DNA from: Alkalispirochaeta americana
GTDB lineage: Bacteria > Spirochaetota > Spirochaetia > DSM-27196 > Alkalispirochaetaceae
Direction: 5' to 3'
Length of the DNA: 64,000 nt
NCBI RefSeq assembly: GCF_900156105.1
Contig: NZ_FTMS01000017.1
Location: 36,963 to 100,962 of the forward strand
In this document: piece by piece, positions 17,045-25,522 of the stretch
Layout of the letters: each line of letters begins with the position of its first letter
Position numbering within the stretch: the first letter of the stretch is position 1
The notes under the pieces: model-generated
Seen by the model: only the letters and a program-made list of their open reading frames with translations
Database searches by the model: none
What the model was told of the DNA's origin: nothing
Program-made: the position numbers and the translations under genes

Positions 17045-17941
17045 ATGAATAGCGTACCGTGGTACCCACCCATGGCGCTCACTACCAGTCAACAGATCAC
17101 ACGATACTATCAAGAGTTCGAGCACACAGAAGTAACGTTCACCCAGGAAATCATCAAGGCCCTCTTTCTCAATACAAAACAGATTTTCATCAAGTGCCTG
17201 GGATATCAGTGGCCATGTATCGTTTATTCCAGCTCCATGACCGGCGCCCGGGTTATCACCACCCTTCAACCCTCCCTGAAAGCAGCCCTGAGCAAATCAA
17301 AGAACATGGTGTCCCTCAGGTTCAGCTTTATCCAGCGGGAAAAAACAGACCCCCTGGCCTTCTTCGTCACAGCCCGAATCACAGGATTCTCACCCTACGG
17401 AGATCCCTCAAAGGGTCTGAGCTTCATCACCCTCCACTACACCCAGCGCCCTCCCGACGATCTGATCGAGCGCCTGGGAAACCTCCTCTCGGCAACAATT
17501 TCCTCCCAGCGCCGACGGGAGGAGCGGATCATCATCTCCCCCGATGTGCAGAAGAAACTTGGCCTCAGCAGCAAGGGCGCCTATATCGAGGTGGACAAGG
17601 TTCCCCGAAAAGGGCTGATCCGGGATATATCCTTCGGCGGTGCAAAGGTAATCATGCAGGGAGTTCCTCAATTCCTGGTGAACCGGCCGGCACTGATACG
17701 CCTGGATTTCGAAGAACCCGAGGAGCAGGTGGTCATCCCCGCAAAAATCGTCCGCTTTGAGCCCGTGGAAGGCCGTTCTGACCTGGCCGCCTACGCCATA
17801 CAATATGAAGAAACAAAAATCCCCATGACCTACAAACTTCGGCTCAACGATTATCTGCGCTTTGTCAAAAGCCCCTCACCCAAAGCATCCCCTGCTCCGG
17901 CAGCCGGGACACCCCACGATTCAGGCGCATCAACCCAATAA
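17045..17941 (+). CDS. PilZ domain protein with N-terminal extension
   Basis: A 298-residue protein. Residues 1-150 form a domain without a clear family name to me (a YcgR-like N-terminal domain is possible). A C-terminal PilZ domain spans about 155-270, with the arginine motif in QRRREER and RDISFGGAKV (DxSxxG). This suggests c-di-GMP control, probably of motility given the flagellin genes downstream. The tail is Pro/Ala rich. The start is unsure: neither the ATG at 17045 nor the one at 17072 has a ribosome site. A TTGACA with a weak TACCGT 17 bases later (17032-17060) would, if used, favour the later start. Confidence 0.82.
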   Translation: MNSVPWYPPMALTTSQQITRYYQEFEHTEVTFTQEIIKALFLNTKQIFIKCLGYQWPCIVYSSSMTGARVITTLQPSLKAALSKSKNMVSLRFSFIQREKTDPLAFFVTARITGFSPYGDPSKGLSFITLHYTQRPPDDLIERLGNLLSATISSQRRREERIIISPDVQKKLGLSSKGAYIEVDKVPRKGLIRDISFGGAKVIMQGVPQFLVNRPALIRLDFEEPEEQVVIPAKIVRFEPVEGRSDLAAYAIQYEETKIPMTYKLRLNDYLRFVKSPSPKASPAPAAGTPHDSGASTQ

Positions 17942-17962
17942 CACCTTTCTGGAGCAGACCTT

Positions 17963-19120
17963 ATGGAAACTCACGATACCGATCCCTTGAAAAACGTCGT
18001 CTTTATCTCCCTTCCCGATGAAATCTCCCTTCCCGATGAAGTTGCCCGGTCCCTGACAGAAACCACCGGAACAGCCGGAGCGGCACTACTGGACCCGGCG
18101 GTACTGCTGCCGGTAGAAACCTCGGGAACCCCTGACTCCTGGAATCTCGACGAGCTGACCTGGGAGATGATCCTGGCGGGCATGCTCAAGGTTCTGGCCT
18201 ACAAACCGGATCACGAAGACGCCCCCCTGTACCGGAACTTTCTCGGAGAAGTCCGCCCCCGTCTGGTGGAGGAGCTGGCCGAAACGGGAATCATCAACGC
18301 CCGCAACGAGAACTTCGATTTGGCCGAGGAAATCTTCCGAGCCCTCTCGGGGCTGGTTCCTGAGGGAATCGAGGGGCCGGTGAATCTGGCCCTCACCCTG
18401 GAACAGCGCGCCGATGCGCTCCAGAAGATCGGAAAAGATAACGCCGCCGAAAGTTGCCGCACCCGGGCCTGCGCCATCTATCAGGACCTCATCGCCCGGG
18501 ATGCAGAGCTCCCTCCCTCGGTTCACCTCAACGCAGGGCTCTTCTTTTTGCGCCTCTACCGCGTGGAAGAGGCAAAACGCCGTCTGGAGTTCTTCCTGGA
18601 ATACAACCAGGACAAGGACGACGAGGCTGTCACCAGGGTGCAAAAGATTCTTGCCGAGATCGATTCCCAGAGCACCACGGACCGCCTCTTCAGGGAAGCC
18701 TTCGAGTGCATCAAGGCAGGCCGCGAACAAGAAGGAATCCGCCACATCACGGAGTTCCTCCAGACTCACCCCCAGGCATGGAACGGCTGGTTTCTCCTGG
18801 GCTGGGGCCACCGAAGACTAAGCCACTTTGACCAGGCCGCCGAAGCCTTCGAAAAAGCCCGCTCCCTGGGGGGCAACACCGCCGACACCCTGAACGAACT
18901 CGCCATCTGCCGGATGGAGCTGGGCGATTTCAGCACAAGCCGGCGCCTTCTGATCGAAGCCCTGAACCAGGAGCCGGACAACACCAAGATCATGTCGAAC
19001 CTGGGCGTCCTTGCCATGAAAGAAGAAAACATTCCCGAGGCACGGCGCTACTTCAACACCGTTCTGGAACTGGAGCCGGAAGACCCCGTGGCGCTTCAAT
19101 ATCAGGCACTTCTGGGATAA
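17963..19120 (+). CDS. TPR repeat protein upstream of the flagellins
   Basis: A 385-residue soluble protein. Its C-terminal two thirds are made of tetratricopeptide repeats (for example HFDQAAEAFEKARSLG, GDFSTSRRLLIEALNQEP, ENIPEARRYFNTVLELEPED). The N-terminus carries an exact 18-base tandem duplication that doubles the peptide ISLPDE. It follows the PilZ gene by 21 bases, apparently in one operon. It may be a scaffold for motility or envelope complexes; the exact job is unknown. Confidence 0.8.
   Translation: METHDTDPLKNVVFISLPDEISLPDEVARSLTETTGTAGAALLDPAVLLPVETSGTPDSWNLDELTWEMILAGMLKVLAYKPDHEDAPLYRNFLGEVRPRLVEELAETGIINARNENFDLAEEIFRALSGLVPEGIEGPVNLALTLEQRADALQKIGKDNAAESCRTRACAIYQDLIARDAELPPSVHLNAGLFFLRLYRVEEAKRRLEFFLEYNQDKDDEAVTRVQKILAEIDSQSTTDRLFREAFECIKAGREQEGIRHITEFLQTHPQAWNGWFLLGWGHRRLSHFDQAAEAFEKARSLGGNTADTLNELAICRMELGDFSTSRRLLIEALNQEPDNTKIMSNLGVLAMKEENIPEARRYFNTVLELEPEDPVALQYQALLG
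18005..18040 (+). repeat. Two exact 18-bp tandem copies in the TPR gene
   Basis: The unit atctcccttcccgatgaa occurs at 18005-18022 and again at 18023-18040 with no mismatch, encoding ISLPDE twice. A recent slippage duplication is likely. Confidence 0.95.
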
Positions 19121-19157
19121 CGCAACGACAGCCGGGAGAAAATTTCTCTCGACCCCT

Positions 19158-19184
19158 TAAGTTTATTCCCCTCCCCACCGATAG
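19158..19184 (+). promoter_or_regulatory. Sigma-28 (FliA)-like promoter of the first flagellin gene
   Basis: TAAG (19158-19161), 15 bases, ACCGATAG (19177-19184) closely matches TAAA-N15-GCCGATAA of flagellar sigma-28, including the following TTT after the -35. It implies a leader of about 185 bases before flaB. That leader holds a nested hairpin (19193-19241), two perfect palindromes (TAATCTAGATTA 19241-19252; TCGGCGCCGA 19253-19262) and a further stem, CCGATT/AATCGG (19279-19298). Confidence 0.75.
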
Positions 19185-19330
19185 ACCAACATAGGGGAGT
19201 CCCTGTTTTTTTCGCTGGCCCCGAAGAGCCAGGCCTCCCCTAATCTAGATTATCGGCGCCGAGAGAGCGGCCTTTAGCCCGATTGATCAAAAAATCGGTA
19301 CCGTCGGGAAAAATGCTTTCTTTCAGCGCC

Positions 19331-19369
19331 CGGGCACGGAAGCCCGAAGAAAACAACGTTCAGGGAGGA
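19331..19369 (+). promoter_or_regulatory. Candidate CsrA-binding hairpin plus GGA-containing ribosome site, flaB copy 1
   Basis: CGGGC (19331-19335) pairs with GCCCG (19342-19346) and presents the hexaloop ACGGAA, matching the A-N-GGA-N loop preferred by CsrA. The Shine-Dalgarno GGGAGGA (19363-19369) has further GGA triplets. The paired-site layout resembles the two CsrA sites on B. subtilis hag mRNA. Confidence 0.6.
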
Positions 19370-19376
19370 CGTAAAA

Positions 19377-20231
19377 ATGATTATTAATCACAACATGAGC
19401 GCCATGTTCGCCCAGCGCCGCCAGGGTATTACCACCCAGGATGTGCAGGGAAACATCGAAAAACTGAGCTCGGGGCTCCGGATTAACCGAGCCGGCGACG
19501 ATGCCAGTGGTCTTGCCGTGAGCGAGAAGATGCGCAGCCAGATCCGCGGCCTCAACCAGGCCTCGCGGAACGCCGCCGACGGAATCTCGCTGATCCAGAC
19601 CACAGAAGGGCACCTTCAGTCGTCTCAGGACGTGCTCCAGCGTCTCCGGGAACTGGCCGTTCAGTCCGCCAACGGCATCTACACTGCCGAGGACCGAATG
19701 CAGATCCAGGTAGAGGTCTCCCAACTGATCGACGAGATCGACCGGGTTGCCTCCCACGCCCAGTTTAACGGCATGAATCTCCTCACGGGCCGCTTTGCCC
19801 GGGATACGGGAAACAACGTGGTCACAGCCTCGATGTATTTCCAGATCGGAGCCAACATGGATCAGCGCGAGCGCGTCTACATCGGCACCATGACCGCAGC
19901 AGCCCTGGGCCTGCGCCAGGACCAGGAGATGATGTCCCTCTCCAGCCCCGACTCGGCCAACGCCTCAATAGGCCTTCTGGACACGGCCCTGCGGTCTGTC
20001 AGCAAGCAACGGGCCGACCTGGGAGCGTATCAGAACCGTCTGGAGATGGCGGTCCAGGGAATCGATATCGCTGCGGAGAACCTCCAGGCGGCGGAATCGC
20101 GGATCCGGGACGTGGATATGGCTTCGGAAGTTGTAGACTTCACCAAGAACCAGATCCTGGCCCAATCCAGCACAGCCATGCTTGCCCAGGCCAATACCCA
20201 GGGACAATCTGTGTTGCAATTGTTGGGGTAG
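19377..20231 (+). CDS. flaB: Flagellin FlaB, core filament protein (copy 1)
   Basis: A 284-residue flagellin made only of D0/D1 helices, the usual short form of spirochaete FlaB. The N-terminal block [35 protein letters not shown] and [20 protein letters not shown] is standard. The C-terminal block ends [20 protein letters not shown] and VLQLLG. It is secreted by the flagellar type III system into the periplasm and polymerises under a FlaA sheath. It is highly similar to the copy just downstream, with differences mostly in residues 145-200. GGGAGGA precedes the ATG. Confidence 0.97.
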   Translation: MIINHNMSAMFAQRRQGITTQDVQGNIEKLSSGLRINRAGDDASGLAVSEKMRSQIRGLNQASRNAADGISLIQTTEGHLQSSQDVLQRLRELAVQSANGIYTAEDRMQIQVEVSQLIDEIDRVASHAQFNGMNLLTGRFARDTGNNVVTASMYFQIGANMDQRERVYIGTMTAAALGLRQDQEMMSLSSPDSANASIGLLDTALRSVSKQRADLGAYQNRLEMAVQGIDIAAENLQAAESRIRDVDMASEVVDFTKNQILAQSSTAMLAQANTQGQSVLQLLG

Positions 20232-20302
20232 CGTAGTACTTTTTAAAGAGGACCTTTCGGTCCGTGATCTTTGAAAAACTGATCCTGCTTGATCGGTGAG
20301 CG

Positions 20303-20347
20303 GGAAGGGGCAGATTGGCTCAAGGATGAGTCAACCTGGCCCCTTCC
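20303..20347 (+). promoter_or_regulatory. Long hairpin with AAGGAT apical hexaloop (candidate CsrA site), flaB copy 2 leader
   Basis: Bases 20303-20321 pair with 20328-20347 as a stem of about 18 bp with one mismatch and one bulged base. The loop AAGGAT (20322-20327) sits inside CTCAAGGATGAG, which contains the CsrA SELEX core CARGGAUG exactly. A second GGA pair lies in the Shine-Dalgarno AAGGAGGAT (20446-20454). No T-run follows the hairpin, so it is not an ordinary terminator for the first flagellin. Confidence 0.65.
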
Positions 20348-20457
20348 ACGTGTGAGGCGAACGGTTCGGAGAAAGCGCGCATCTCGACTTCTCCGACCTC
20401 CTTCACCGGGAAGGTTCCGGCAACGAATGCCGGCAAACCTGTATCAAGGAGGATCAC

Positions 20458-21312
20458 ATGATTATTAACCACAACGCGAGCGCAGCGTTTGCAAGCAGGA
20501 CCTTGGGTTCCCGCGGAACCGAGATGAACCGCTCCATAGAGCAACTGAGCTCAGGACAGCGGATCAACCGGGCCGGGGACGATGCCAGCGGGCTGGCGGT
20601 GAGCGAAAAGCTCCGCAGTCAGATTCGCGGGCTCAACCAGGCAGAGCGGAATATCCAGAATGCGGTGTCGTTCATTCAGACTACCGAAGGCTATCTTCAG
20701 TCATCGCAGGATATTCTTCAGCGCCTCAGGGAACTTTCGGTACAGTCCGCCAACGGGATCTACACCGCCGAGGATCGAATGCAGATTCAGGTGGAGGTTT
20801 CCCAGCTGGTAGACGAGATCAACCGGATTGCATCGCATGCCCAGTTCAACGGGATGAATATCCTTACGGGATCCTTCGCCCGGGACAGCGCCACCGGTGG
20901 TGTCATGCAGTTCCACATCGGAGCTAACATGGACCAGAGTGAGCGGGTTTTTGTTGGAACCATGACCGCTCAGGCCCTGGGGCTGGAGAACGTTCAGGGG
21001 GAAGACGGAATCATCAGCATTTCCACCCCCGACGCAGCGAACCAGGCAATCGGTATGATCGACGCGGCGCTTCGCCAGGTTTCCAGTCAGCGAGCAGACT
21101 TGGGAGCCTACCAGAACCGGTTTGAGACGGCCCAGCAGGGTGTTGCCATTGCGGCAGAAAACCTGGCGGCCTCGGAATCACAGATCCGTGACCAGGATAT
21201 GGCCAGCGGGGTTGTTGATTTCGTGCGCAACCAGATCCTGACCCAGTCCAACACTGCCATGCTGGCTCAGGCCAACACGCAGTCCCAGTCGGTGCTGCAG
21301 CTGCTCGGGTAA
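20458..21312 (+). CDS. flaB: Flagellin FlaB, core filament protein (copy 2)
   Basis: A 284-residue flagellin, a paralogue of the preceding gene with the same length and the same D0/D1-only design ([35 protein letters not shown], and [20 protein letters not shown] then VLQLLG). Multiple FlaB proteins in one filament are normal in spirochaetes. The intergenic 226 bases carry a strong hairpin but no clear promoter of their own, so it may be co-transcribed with copy 1. The AAGGAGGATCAC-ATG start is strong. Confidence 0.97.
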   Translation: MIINHNASAAFASRTLGSRGTEMNRSIEQLSSGQRINRAGDDASGLAVSEKLRSQIRGLNQAERNIQNAVSFIQTTEGYLQSSQDILQRLRELSVQSANGIYTAEDRMQIQVEVSQLVDEINRIASHAQFNGMNILTGSFARDSATGGVMQFHIGANMDQSERVFVGTMTAQALGLENVQGEDGIISISTPDAANQAIGMIDAALRQVSSQRADLGAYQNRFETAQQGVAIAAENLAASESQIRDQDMASGVVDFVRNQILTQSNTAMLAQANTQSQSVLQLLG

Positions 21313-21420
21313 TCCGTTCATTTTTGGTGAGAGGGATCTGGACGTCACCTTTCACCCGGCCACAGGGGGGGGTCGCGCGCTCCCCCCTCCTGACGGGCTG
21401 TTTTGTACATGGAGGTACCC

Positions 21421-21774
21421 ATGGCTTTAGAAATCACTCCGGTGCTCCACCAGCACCAGGGAACGCAAAACTCCCAGCCCCGCATCAGCCTTGATGAGGC
21501 CCGGGAGAAAGCAAAAAAAGTTGCCGCCGAACTCCGGGAACAGCATCCCTCGCCTGAGGAGATCCGGAAAAGCATAGCAGAGTTACGGCGTGTCACGCGC
21601 AACTTCAATAAACAGCTGAACTTTTCTTACAACGAAGATCTGGGGCAGATGATCGTCAAGGTGATTGATCGAAACACCGATACAGTAATCAGGGAGTTGC
21701 CGCCGGCAGAACTTCAGCGCGTACACATCCGGATTCGGGAAGCGATCGGGTTGCTCTTTGACGAGACGATCTAG
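21421..21774 (+). CDS. flaG: FlaG family protein
   Basis: A 117-residue protein with the FlaG C-terminal pattern FSYNEDLGQMIVKVIDRNTD and VIRELPPAELQRVHIRIREA. FlaG influences filament length and commonly lies between flagellin and fliD, as here. The ATG at 21421 follows GGAGG; an in-frame ATG at 21403 lacks a site. Between flaB and flaG (21313-21420) a G-run/C-run hairpin is possible near 21363-21385 but is not followed by T's directly. Confidence 0.85.
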   Translation: MALEITPVLHQHQGTQNSQPRISLDEAREKAKKVAAELREQHPSPEEIRKSIAELRRVTRNFNKQLNFSYNEDLGQMIVKVIDRNTDTVIRELPPAELQRVHIRIREAIGLLFDETI

Positions 21775-21860
21775 CCTTTAGACAGGACGGTTTTGCCTTT
21801 GACAAGACGGTCCAGGCCCAGGCGGCACAGTTCGGTGCTCGGCAGAGCACGGGAGGGGAC

Positions 21861-23831
21861 GTGTCAAACATAACCATTCCAGGCATCTCAAATCGGCAAG
21901 GCATGGATACCTCCAAGATGATTGAGGATCTCATGAAGCTGGAGCGTCGGCCCGTGGAGCGGCTGGAACGCGAAGTTGAAACCTTCGAGCTCCAGCAGCA
22001 AACCTGGCGGGAGTTGGGACGAAACCTTTCGGACCTGCGCGATGCAGCCCGCCGACTGTACGGCTTTGAAAACCCCTTTCGCAACCGCCTGGGCGAAGCC
22101 AGCGACCCCTCGGTTCTCTCGGTTTCGGCCTCCCGCCAGGCCCGGGAGGGCCGGGAAGAGATCACAGTCCTCCAGACGGCAGGTCGGGATCGCTTTGCCT
22201 CAGCCTCGATTGACCGAAATTACCGTGTCGCTCCCGGGACCTATCAGTTCTCTCTGGGCGATACCACCCGATCCTTCCGCTTCGGCGGGGGATCCCTGAA
22301 TGATTTTGCCGATCAGGTAAACCGGCGTGTTTCCGATGTCGTACGAGTCAGCATTGTTCCCGAAACCCGGTCAACTCGCATCCTCGTCTTTGAAGGACAG
22401 GGAGAGGGAGCCGAGGCTCGCCTTTCCTTTGGCGAGGCAGCGGAAGAACTGGTCCACGATATCGGACTCTTTGCCCCACCCCGGTCCGAAGAATCGGTAT
22501 TTCTCCTGGAAGGACACCCCTTGCGTCTGGAGCCGGGCCATGAGGAAAGGATATCCCTGGGAAAACGCTTCACCCTGGAACCCGGAATGGTTCTTCAGTA
22601 CGAGGCCCGCACGGAAGAACTGCCCCGGGAAGAATGGACCCCTCCCCCAACCCCGCCGGGCGCCGAGTTTCCCCCTCCCGGGGGCGTAACCCTGGGGGGA
22701 ATTACCCTTCGCAACGAGTCTGACCGCATTCCCCTGCCCCGGCCGGAACCTCCCGAGCCGCCCCGGGAGGTGAAGAACAACCAGGCCCTGACAATTATCG
22801 GCGACGGCGACGAGCGGGATCTGCCGCCCCTCCCGGAGGGCCAGCAGTACCAAACTGTCACGATTCCCGCCGAGCGCCTTCCTGCCGCGGCACAGGAGTT
22901 CCGCTTTGCAAACCAGAACACCCATCGAGCCCTGGAGATCAAAAACATCCGGATCTACGATCCAAACCTCCGCGACGGAGCAGTTGCGGCAAACGCGATC
23001 GAGACAGCCCGGGATGCCCGTATCCTCTATAGCGGTGTAGAGATCACCCGGCCCTCCAACGAGATCGACGATCTTATCCCGGGGGTCACCCTCTCGCTTC
23101 GCCGCCCCTCGCCGCAACCGGTGGAGATCACCGTCAGCCCCGACAGGGAGTCTGCAAAGGATTCGATCATCAACTTTGTCGGATACTACAATCAAGTCAT
23201 CCGCGATATTAACATCTATACCCGCAGCGATCCCTCGATCATCGACCAGATCGACTACTTTACCCCCGACGAACAGGAACAGATGCAGAAGCGACTGGGC
23301 CTCTTCCAGGGAGACAGCGCTCTCAACCAGCTGAGAACACGTCTCCAGACGATCATGATGGACGCCTACGGCGGAGCCGACGATGCCCTGCGCCTTCTGG
23401 CGGAGATCGGCATCTCCTCGAACGCCTCGGGCCGGGGAGGAATAGACACATCCCGCATGCGGGGCTATCTGGAAATAAACGAAGCAACTCTGGATCAGGC
23501 TCTGGAGCGCAACTACACCGCCGTGGGACGGCTCTTCGGCCGGGATACCTCGGGTGATCTTTCGGCCGACACGGGCGTGGCGGTCTCGCTGGAACAGTTT
23601 GTAACCCCCTATGTACGCATAGGAGGAGTGGTTGCCGGACGCTCGAGCAGCCTTGATACACGAATTTCCCAGGCCGAATCGCGGATAGACCGCTACAACA
23701 GCCGCCTGGAAGATACGGAGCAGCGCCTGCGCCGGGAGTTCGGCCGCATGGAAGGAGCCCTGGAACAGCTTGAAGAACAGTCGCGATCTCTGGATAATCT
23801 ACCCGGTATTGGCAGAGGCCAGGGTAACTGA
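21861..23831 (+). CDS. fliD: Flagellar filament cap protein FliD (hook-associated protein 2)
   Basis: A 656-residue FliD. The N-terminal domain (SNITIPGISNRQGMDTSKMI, then ERRPVERLEREVE) and the C-terminal domain (FVGYYNQVIRDIN, LGLFQGDSALNQLRTRL, EIGISSNASGRGG, RIDRYNSRLEDTEQRL) match the family. The C-terminal end is coiled coil. Residues 245-310 are unusually proline rich (EEWTPPPTPPGAEFPPPGG), a spacer inside the variable region. The start is GTG with GGGAGGGG upstream. It caps the filament and helps flagellin insertion. Confidence 0.93.
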   Translation: MSNITIPGISNRQGMDTSKMIEDLMKLERRPVERLEREVETFELQQQTWRELGRNLSDLRDAARRLYGFENPFRNRLGEASDPSVLSVSASRQAREGREEITVLQTAGRDRFASASIDRNYRVAPGTYQFSLGDTTRSFRFGGGSLNDFADQVNRRVSDVVRVSIVPETRSTRILVFEGQGEGAEARLSFGEAAEELVHDIGLFAPPRSEESVFLLEGHPLRLEPGHEERISLGKRFTLEPGMVLQYEARTEELPREEWTPPPTPPGAEFPPPGGVTLGGITLRNESDRIPLPRPEPPEPPREVKNNQALTIIGDGDERDLPPLPEGQQYQTVTIPAERLPAAAQEFRFANQNTHRALEIKNIRIYDPNLRDGAVAANAIETARDARILYSGVEITRPSNEIDDLIPGVTLSLRRPSPQPVEITVSPDRESAKDSIINFVGYYNQVIRDINIYTRSDPSIIDQIDYFTPDEQEQMQKRLGLFQGDSALNQLRTRLQTIMMDAYGGADDALRLLAEIGISSNASGRGGIDTSRMRGYLEINEATLDQALERNYTAVGRLFGRDTSGDLSADTGVAVSLEQFVTPYVRIGGVVAGRSSSLDTRISQAESRIDRYNSRLEDTEQRLRREFGRMEGALEQLEEQSRSLDNLPGIGRGQGN

Positions 23832-23929
23832 TAAGGCACCGGGACTACAGTCCAATTCACCCGCAGCCGGAGCAATCGTGGAGCCGCAACAATAGCAAAG
23901 GCGCCAACACCATAAGGAGAGCCGATACC

Positions 23930-24811
23930 GTGAAGATCTTCATAAACGAGATGCCCCTGGAGTTCCATCTGGAAGAGGAGGAAACCCTCGGGTCCGTGGT
24001 GGACCAGCTAACGCAATGGCTCGCAGCCAACAACCACACCATGGAGAGCCTCCTGGTTGACGGCGCCTCCTGGGATGATTCCAACGCCGCCTGGCGGGAA
24101 AAACCGGCAACCTCCGTGGAGAAGGTGGAAATCACCGCCTCCAACCGCTACGAAGAACAAATCGGCAAGCTGGAAACCCTCACCTCCTACACCACCCTCC
24201 TGCGGCGCGTCCTGGTGGAAGGCTCCGATGATCAGCTCCAGGCCGTCCTGGAGGAGCTGCCCTTCGTCGTGGAGGGGATAGCCCGCATCACCCCCGATCT
24301 GGCGGGACTCCTGGAGGAACCTCTGGGCGGCATTCCCCGGGAACTTCCCGACAAGGAAACCCGCCAGCGCGCGGCCTCGCGGGCCGACGAGATGGCGAGC
24401 CTCTTCGAGAATCGTCAGCGGGAACTTATCGATCCGGAACACGAGATGGGCCGCACCCTGGTGGTGCTCGACGCCTTGTTACCCCTCTTTGAGGATATTC
24501 CCGGACAGCTCCAGACGGGAGAAGAAAAACAGGCTCTGGAGACGATCGTCCGCTTCACCGAGATTGCCAGCCGCCTGTTGCGGCTGATTCCCCGCATCGT
24601 GGAATCACACCCTTCCCTGCAGGAGGAACAGATCGAGGGGGAACCCCTGGAAGAGTTCCTGGGAACGATCCAAAATTTTCTGGTAGAGCTGGAAAAGGCC
24701 TTCCAGAACGCCGATTATATACTGGTGGGAGATCTCCTGGAGTACGAGATGTTGCCTCGTTTCTCGGCCATCTCCTCGGCGGTAGCACACCACATAGATA
24801 GCACCCGATAA
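23930..24811 (+). CDS. Unknown protein of the fliD operon
   Basis: A 293-residue acidic, helix-rich soluble protein starting at GTG 23930 with AAGGAG upstream. The first 60 residues (MKIFINEMPLEFHLEEEETL) have a beta-grasp-like rhythm. The remainder is helical, with many Leu/Glu (for example LETLTSYTTLLRRVLVEGSD). I do not recognise a named family. From memory, treponemes carry a similar unknown gene after fliD, so a flagellar assembly or chaperone role is reasonable but unproven. Confidence 0.7.
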   Translation: MKIFINEMPLEFHLEEEETLGSVVDQLTQWLAANNHTMESLLVDGASWDDSNAAWREKPATSVEKVEITASNRYEEQIGKLETLTSYTTLLRRVLVEGSDDQLQAVLEELPFVVEGIARITPDLAGLLEEPLGGIPRELPDKETRQRAASRADEMASLFENRQRELIDPEHEMGRTLVVLDALLPLFEDIPGQLQTGEEKQALETIVRFTEIASRLLRLIPRIVESHPSLQEEQIEGEPLEEFLGTIQNFLVELEKAFQNADYILVGDLLEYEMLPRFSAISSAVAHHIDSTR

Positions 24812-24824
24812 CGTTAGGAAGGGC

Positions 24825-25088
24825 ATGAAAGTAAAAGAGATAGACAACATCGAACGGATTCCCCTGGCTATTGACTACCGGCGGATGTACCGCGCCCGTG
24901 TGACCATCGCAATCGGGGAGGCCGAATCATCACCCTGTCCGGTAGAGTTTGCCCTGGAGCTCTCCCCCTTTGGGTCACAACAGGTATCGGTAACCTTTCT
25001 GGGAAATACCGACTACCCCCTGATCCCTGCGGTGCGCCTTCTGAAGCAGCACCTGGTTGACCTGGATCGCGCCGGAGGGCTCCCCTGA
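24825..25088 (+). CDS. Small conserved-looking protein of unknown function
   Basis: An 87-residue protein (MKVKEIDNIERIPLAIDYRR) with alternating beta and helix segments, an AGGAAGG ribosome site, and a stop that overlaps the start of tsaE. No motif is recognised. It lies in the same run as fliD and the preceding unknown gene. Confidence 0.65.
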   Translation: MKVKEIDNIERIPLAIDYRRMYRARVTIAIGEAESSPCPVEFALELSPFGSQQVSVTFLGNTDYPLIPAVRLLKQHLVDLDRAGGLP

Positions 25089-25519
25089 GGATAGCCGAAA
25101 CACACACCAGCCGTTCCGAGGAAGAGACAGCCCTCACCGCCCGGAACCTGGCGGAACGCATCCGGCCCGGGATGATCATCACCCTTCAGGGAGACCTGGG
25201 GGCAGGCAAAAGCGTTTTTGCCCGGGCTCTGGGAAGAGCCCTGGGGGTGGAGGAGCCCATGCCAAGCCCGACCTTCTCCCTGGTCCACGAATATCAGGGA
25301 CGTCTTCCTCTCCTGCACATCGATCTCTACCGCCTCTCGGGGGAGGATGAGTTCGACTTGCTCGGGCTGGAGGAGGCCATGGAGGGGGCGGCAACTCTGG
25401 TGGAGTGGCCTGAACGGGCACCCCGGCTACTGGAGGAAGCGGCTGTGCGTGTCACCATCACCATTGCTTCACAGGCCCCGCACCCCCATGACCAAATCAG
25501 AACAATCACGATAGAATAG
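25085..25519 (+). CDS. tsaE: tRNA threonylcarbamoyladenosine ATPase TsaE, probable CTG start
   Basis: A 144-residue ATPase needed for t6A37 tRNA modification with TsaB and TsaD. Walker A is GDLGAGKSVFARAL, followed by SPTFSLVHEY, HIDLYRL and VEWPERAPRLL. The only ATG in frame (25172) falls just before Walker A and would cut off the conserved helix EEETALTARNLAERIRPG. Upstream the frame has no ATG, GTG or TTG. A CTG at 25085 lies five bases after GGAGGG and overlaps the previous stop (CTGA). I therefore start at CTG. Confidence 0.85.
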   Translation: MRIAETHTSRSEEETALTARNLAERIRPGMIITLQGDLGAGKSVFARALGRALGVEEPMPSPTFSLVHEYQGRLPLLHIDLYRLSGEDEFDLLGLEEAMEGAATLVEWPERAPRLLEEAAVRVTITIASQAPHPHDQIRTITIE

Positions 25520-25522
25520 GCC

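Noticed and set aside
20303..20347. Terminator of the first flagellin gene
   Set aside because: No T-run follows the stem on the plus strand and the loop fits CsrA. A terminator function cannot be fully excluded because other hairpins here also lack T-runs.
19377..21312. Flagellin duplication as an assembly error
   Set aside because: The two copies differ throughout at the DNA level and have different leaders; they are true paralogues.
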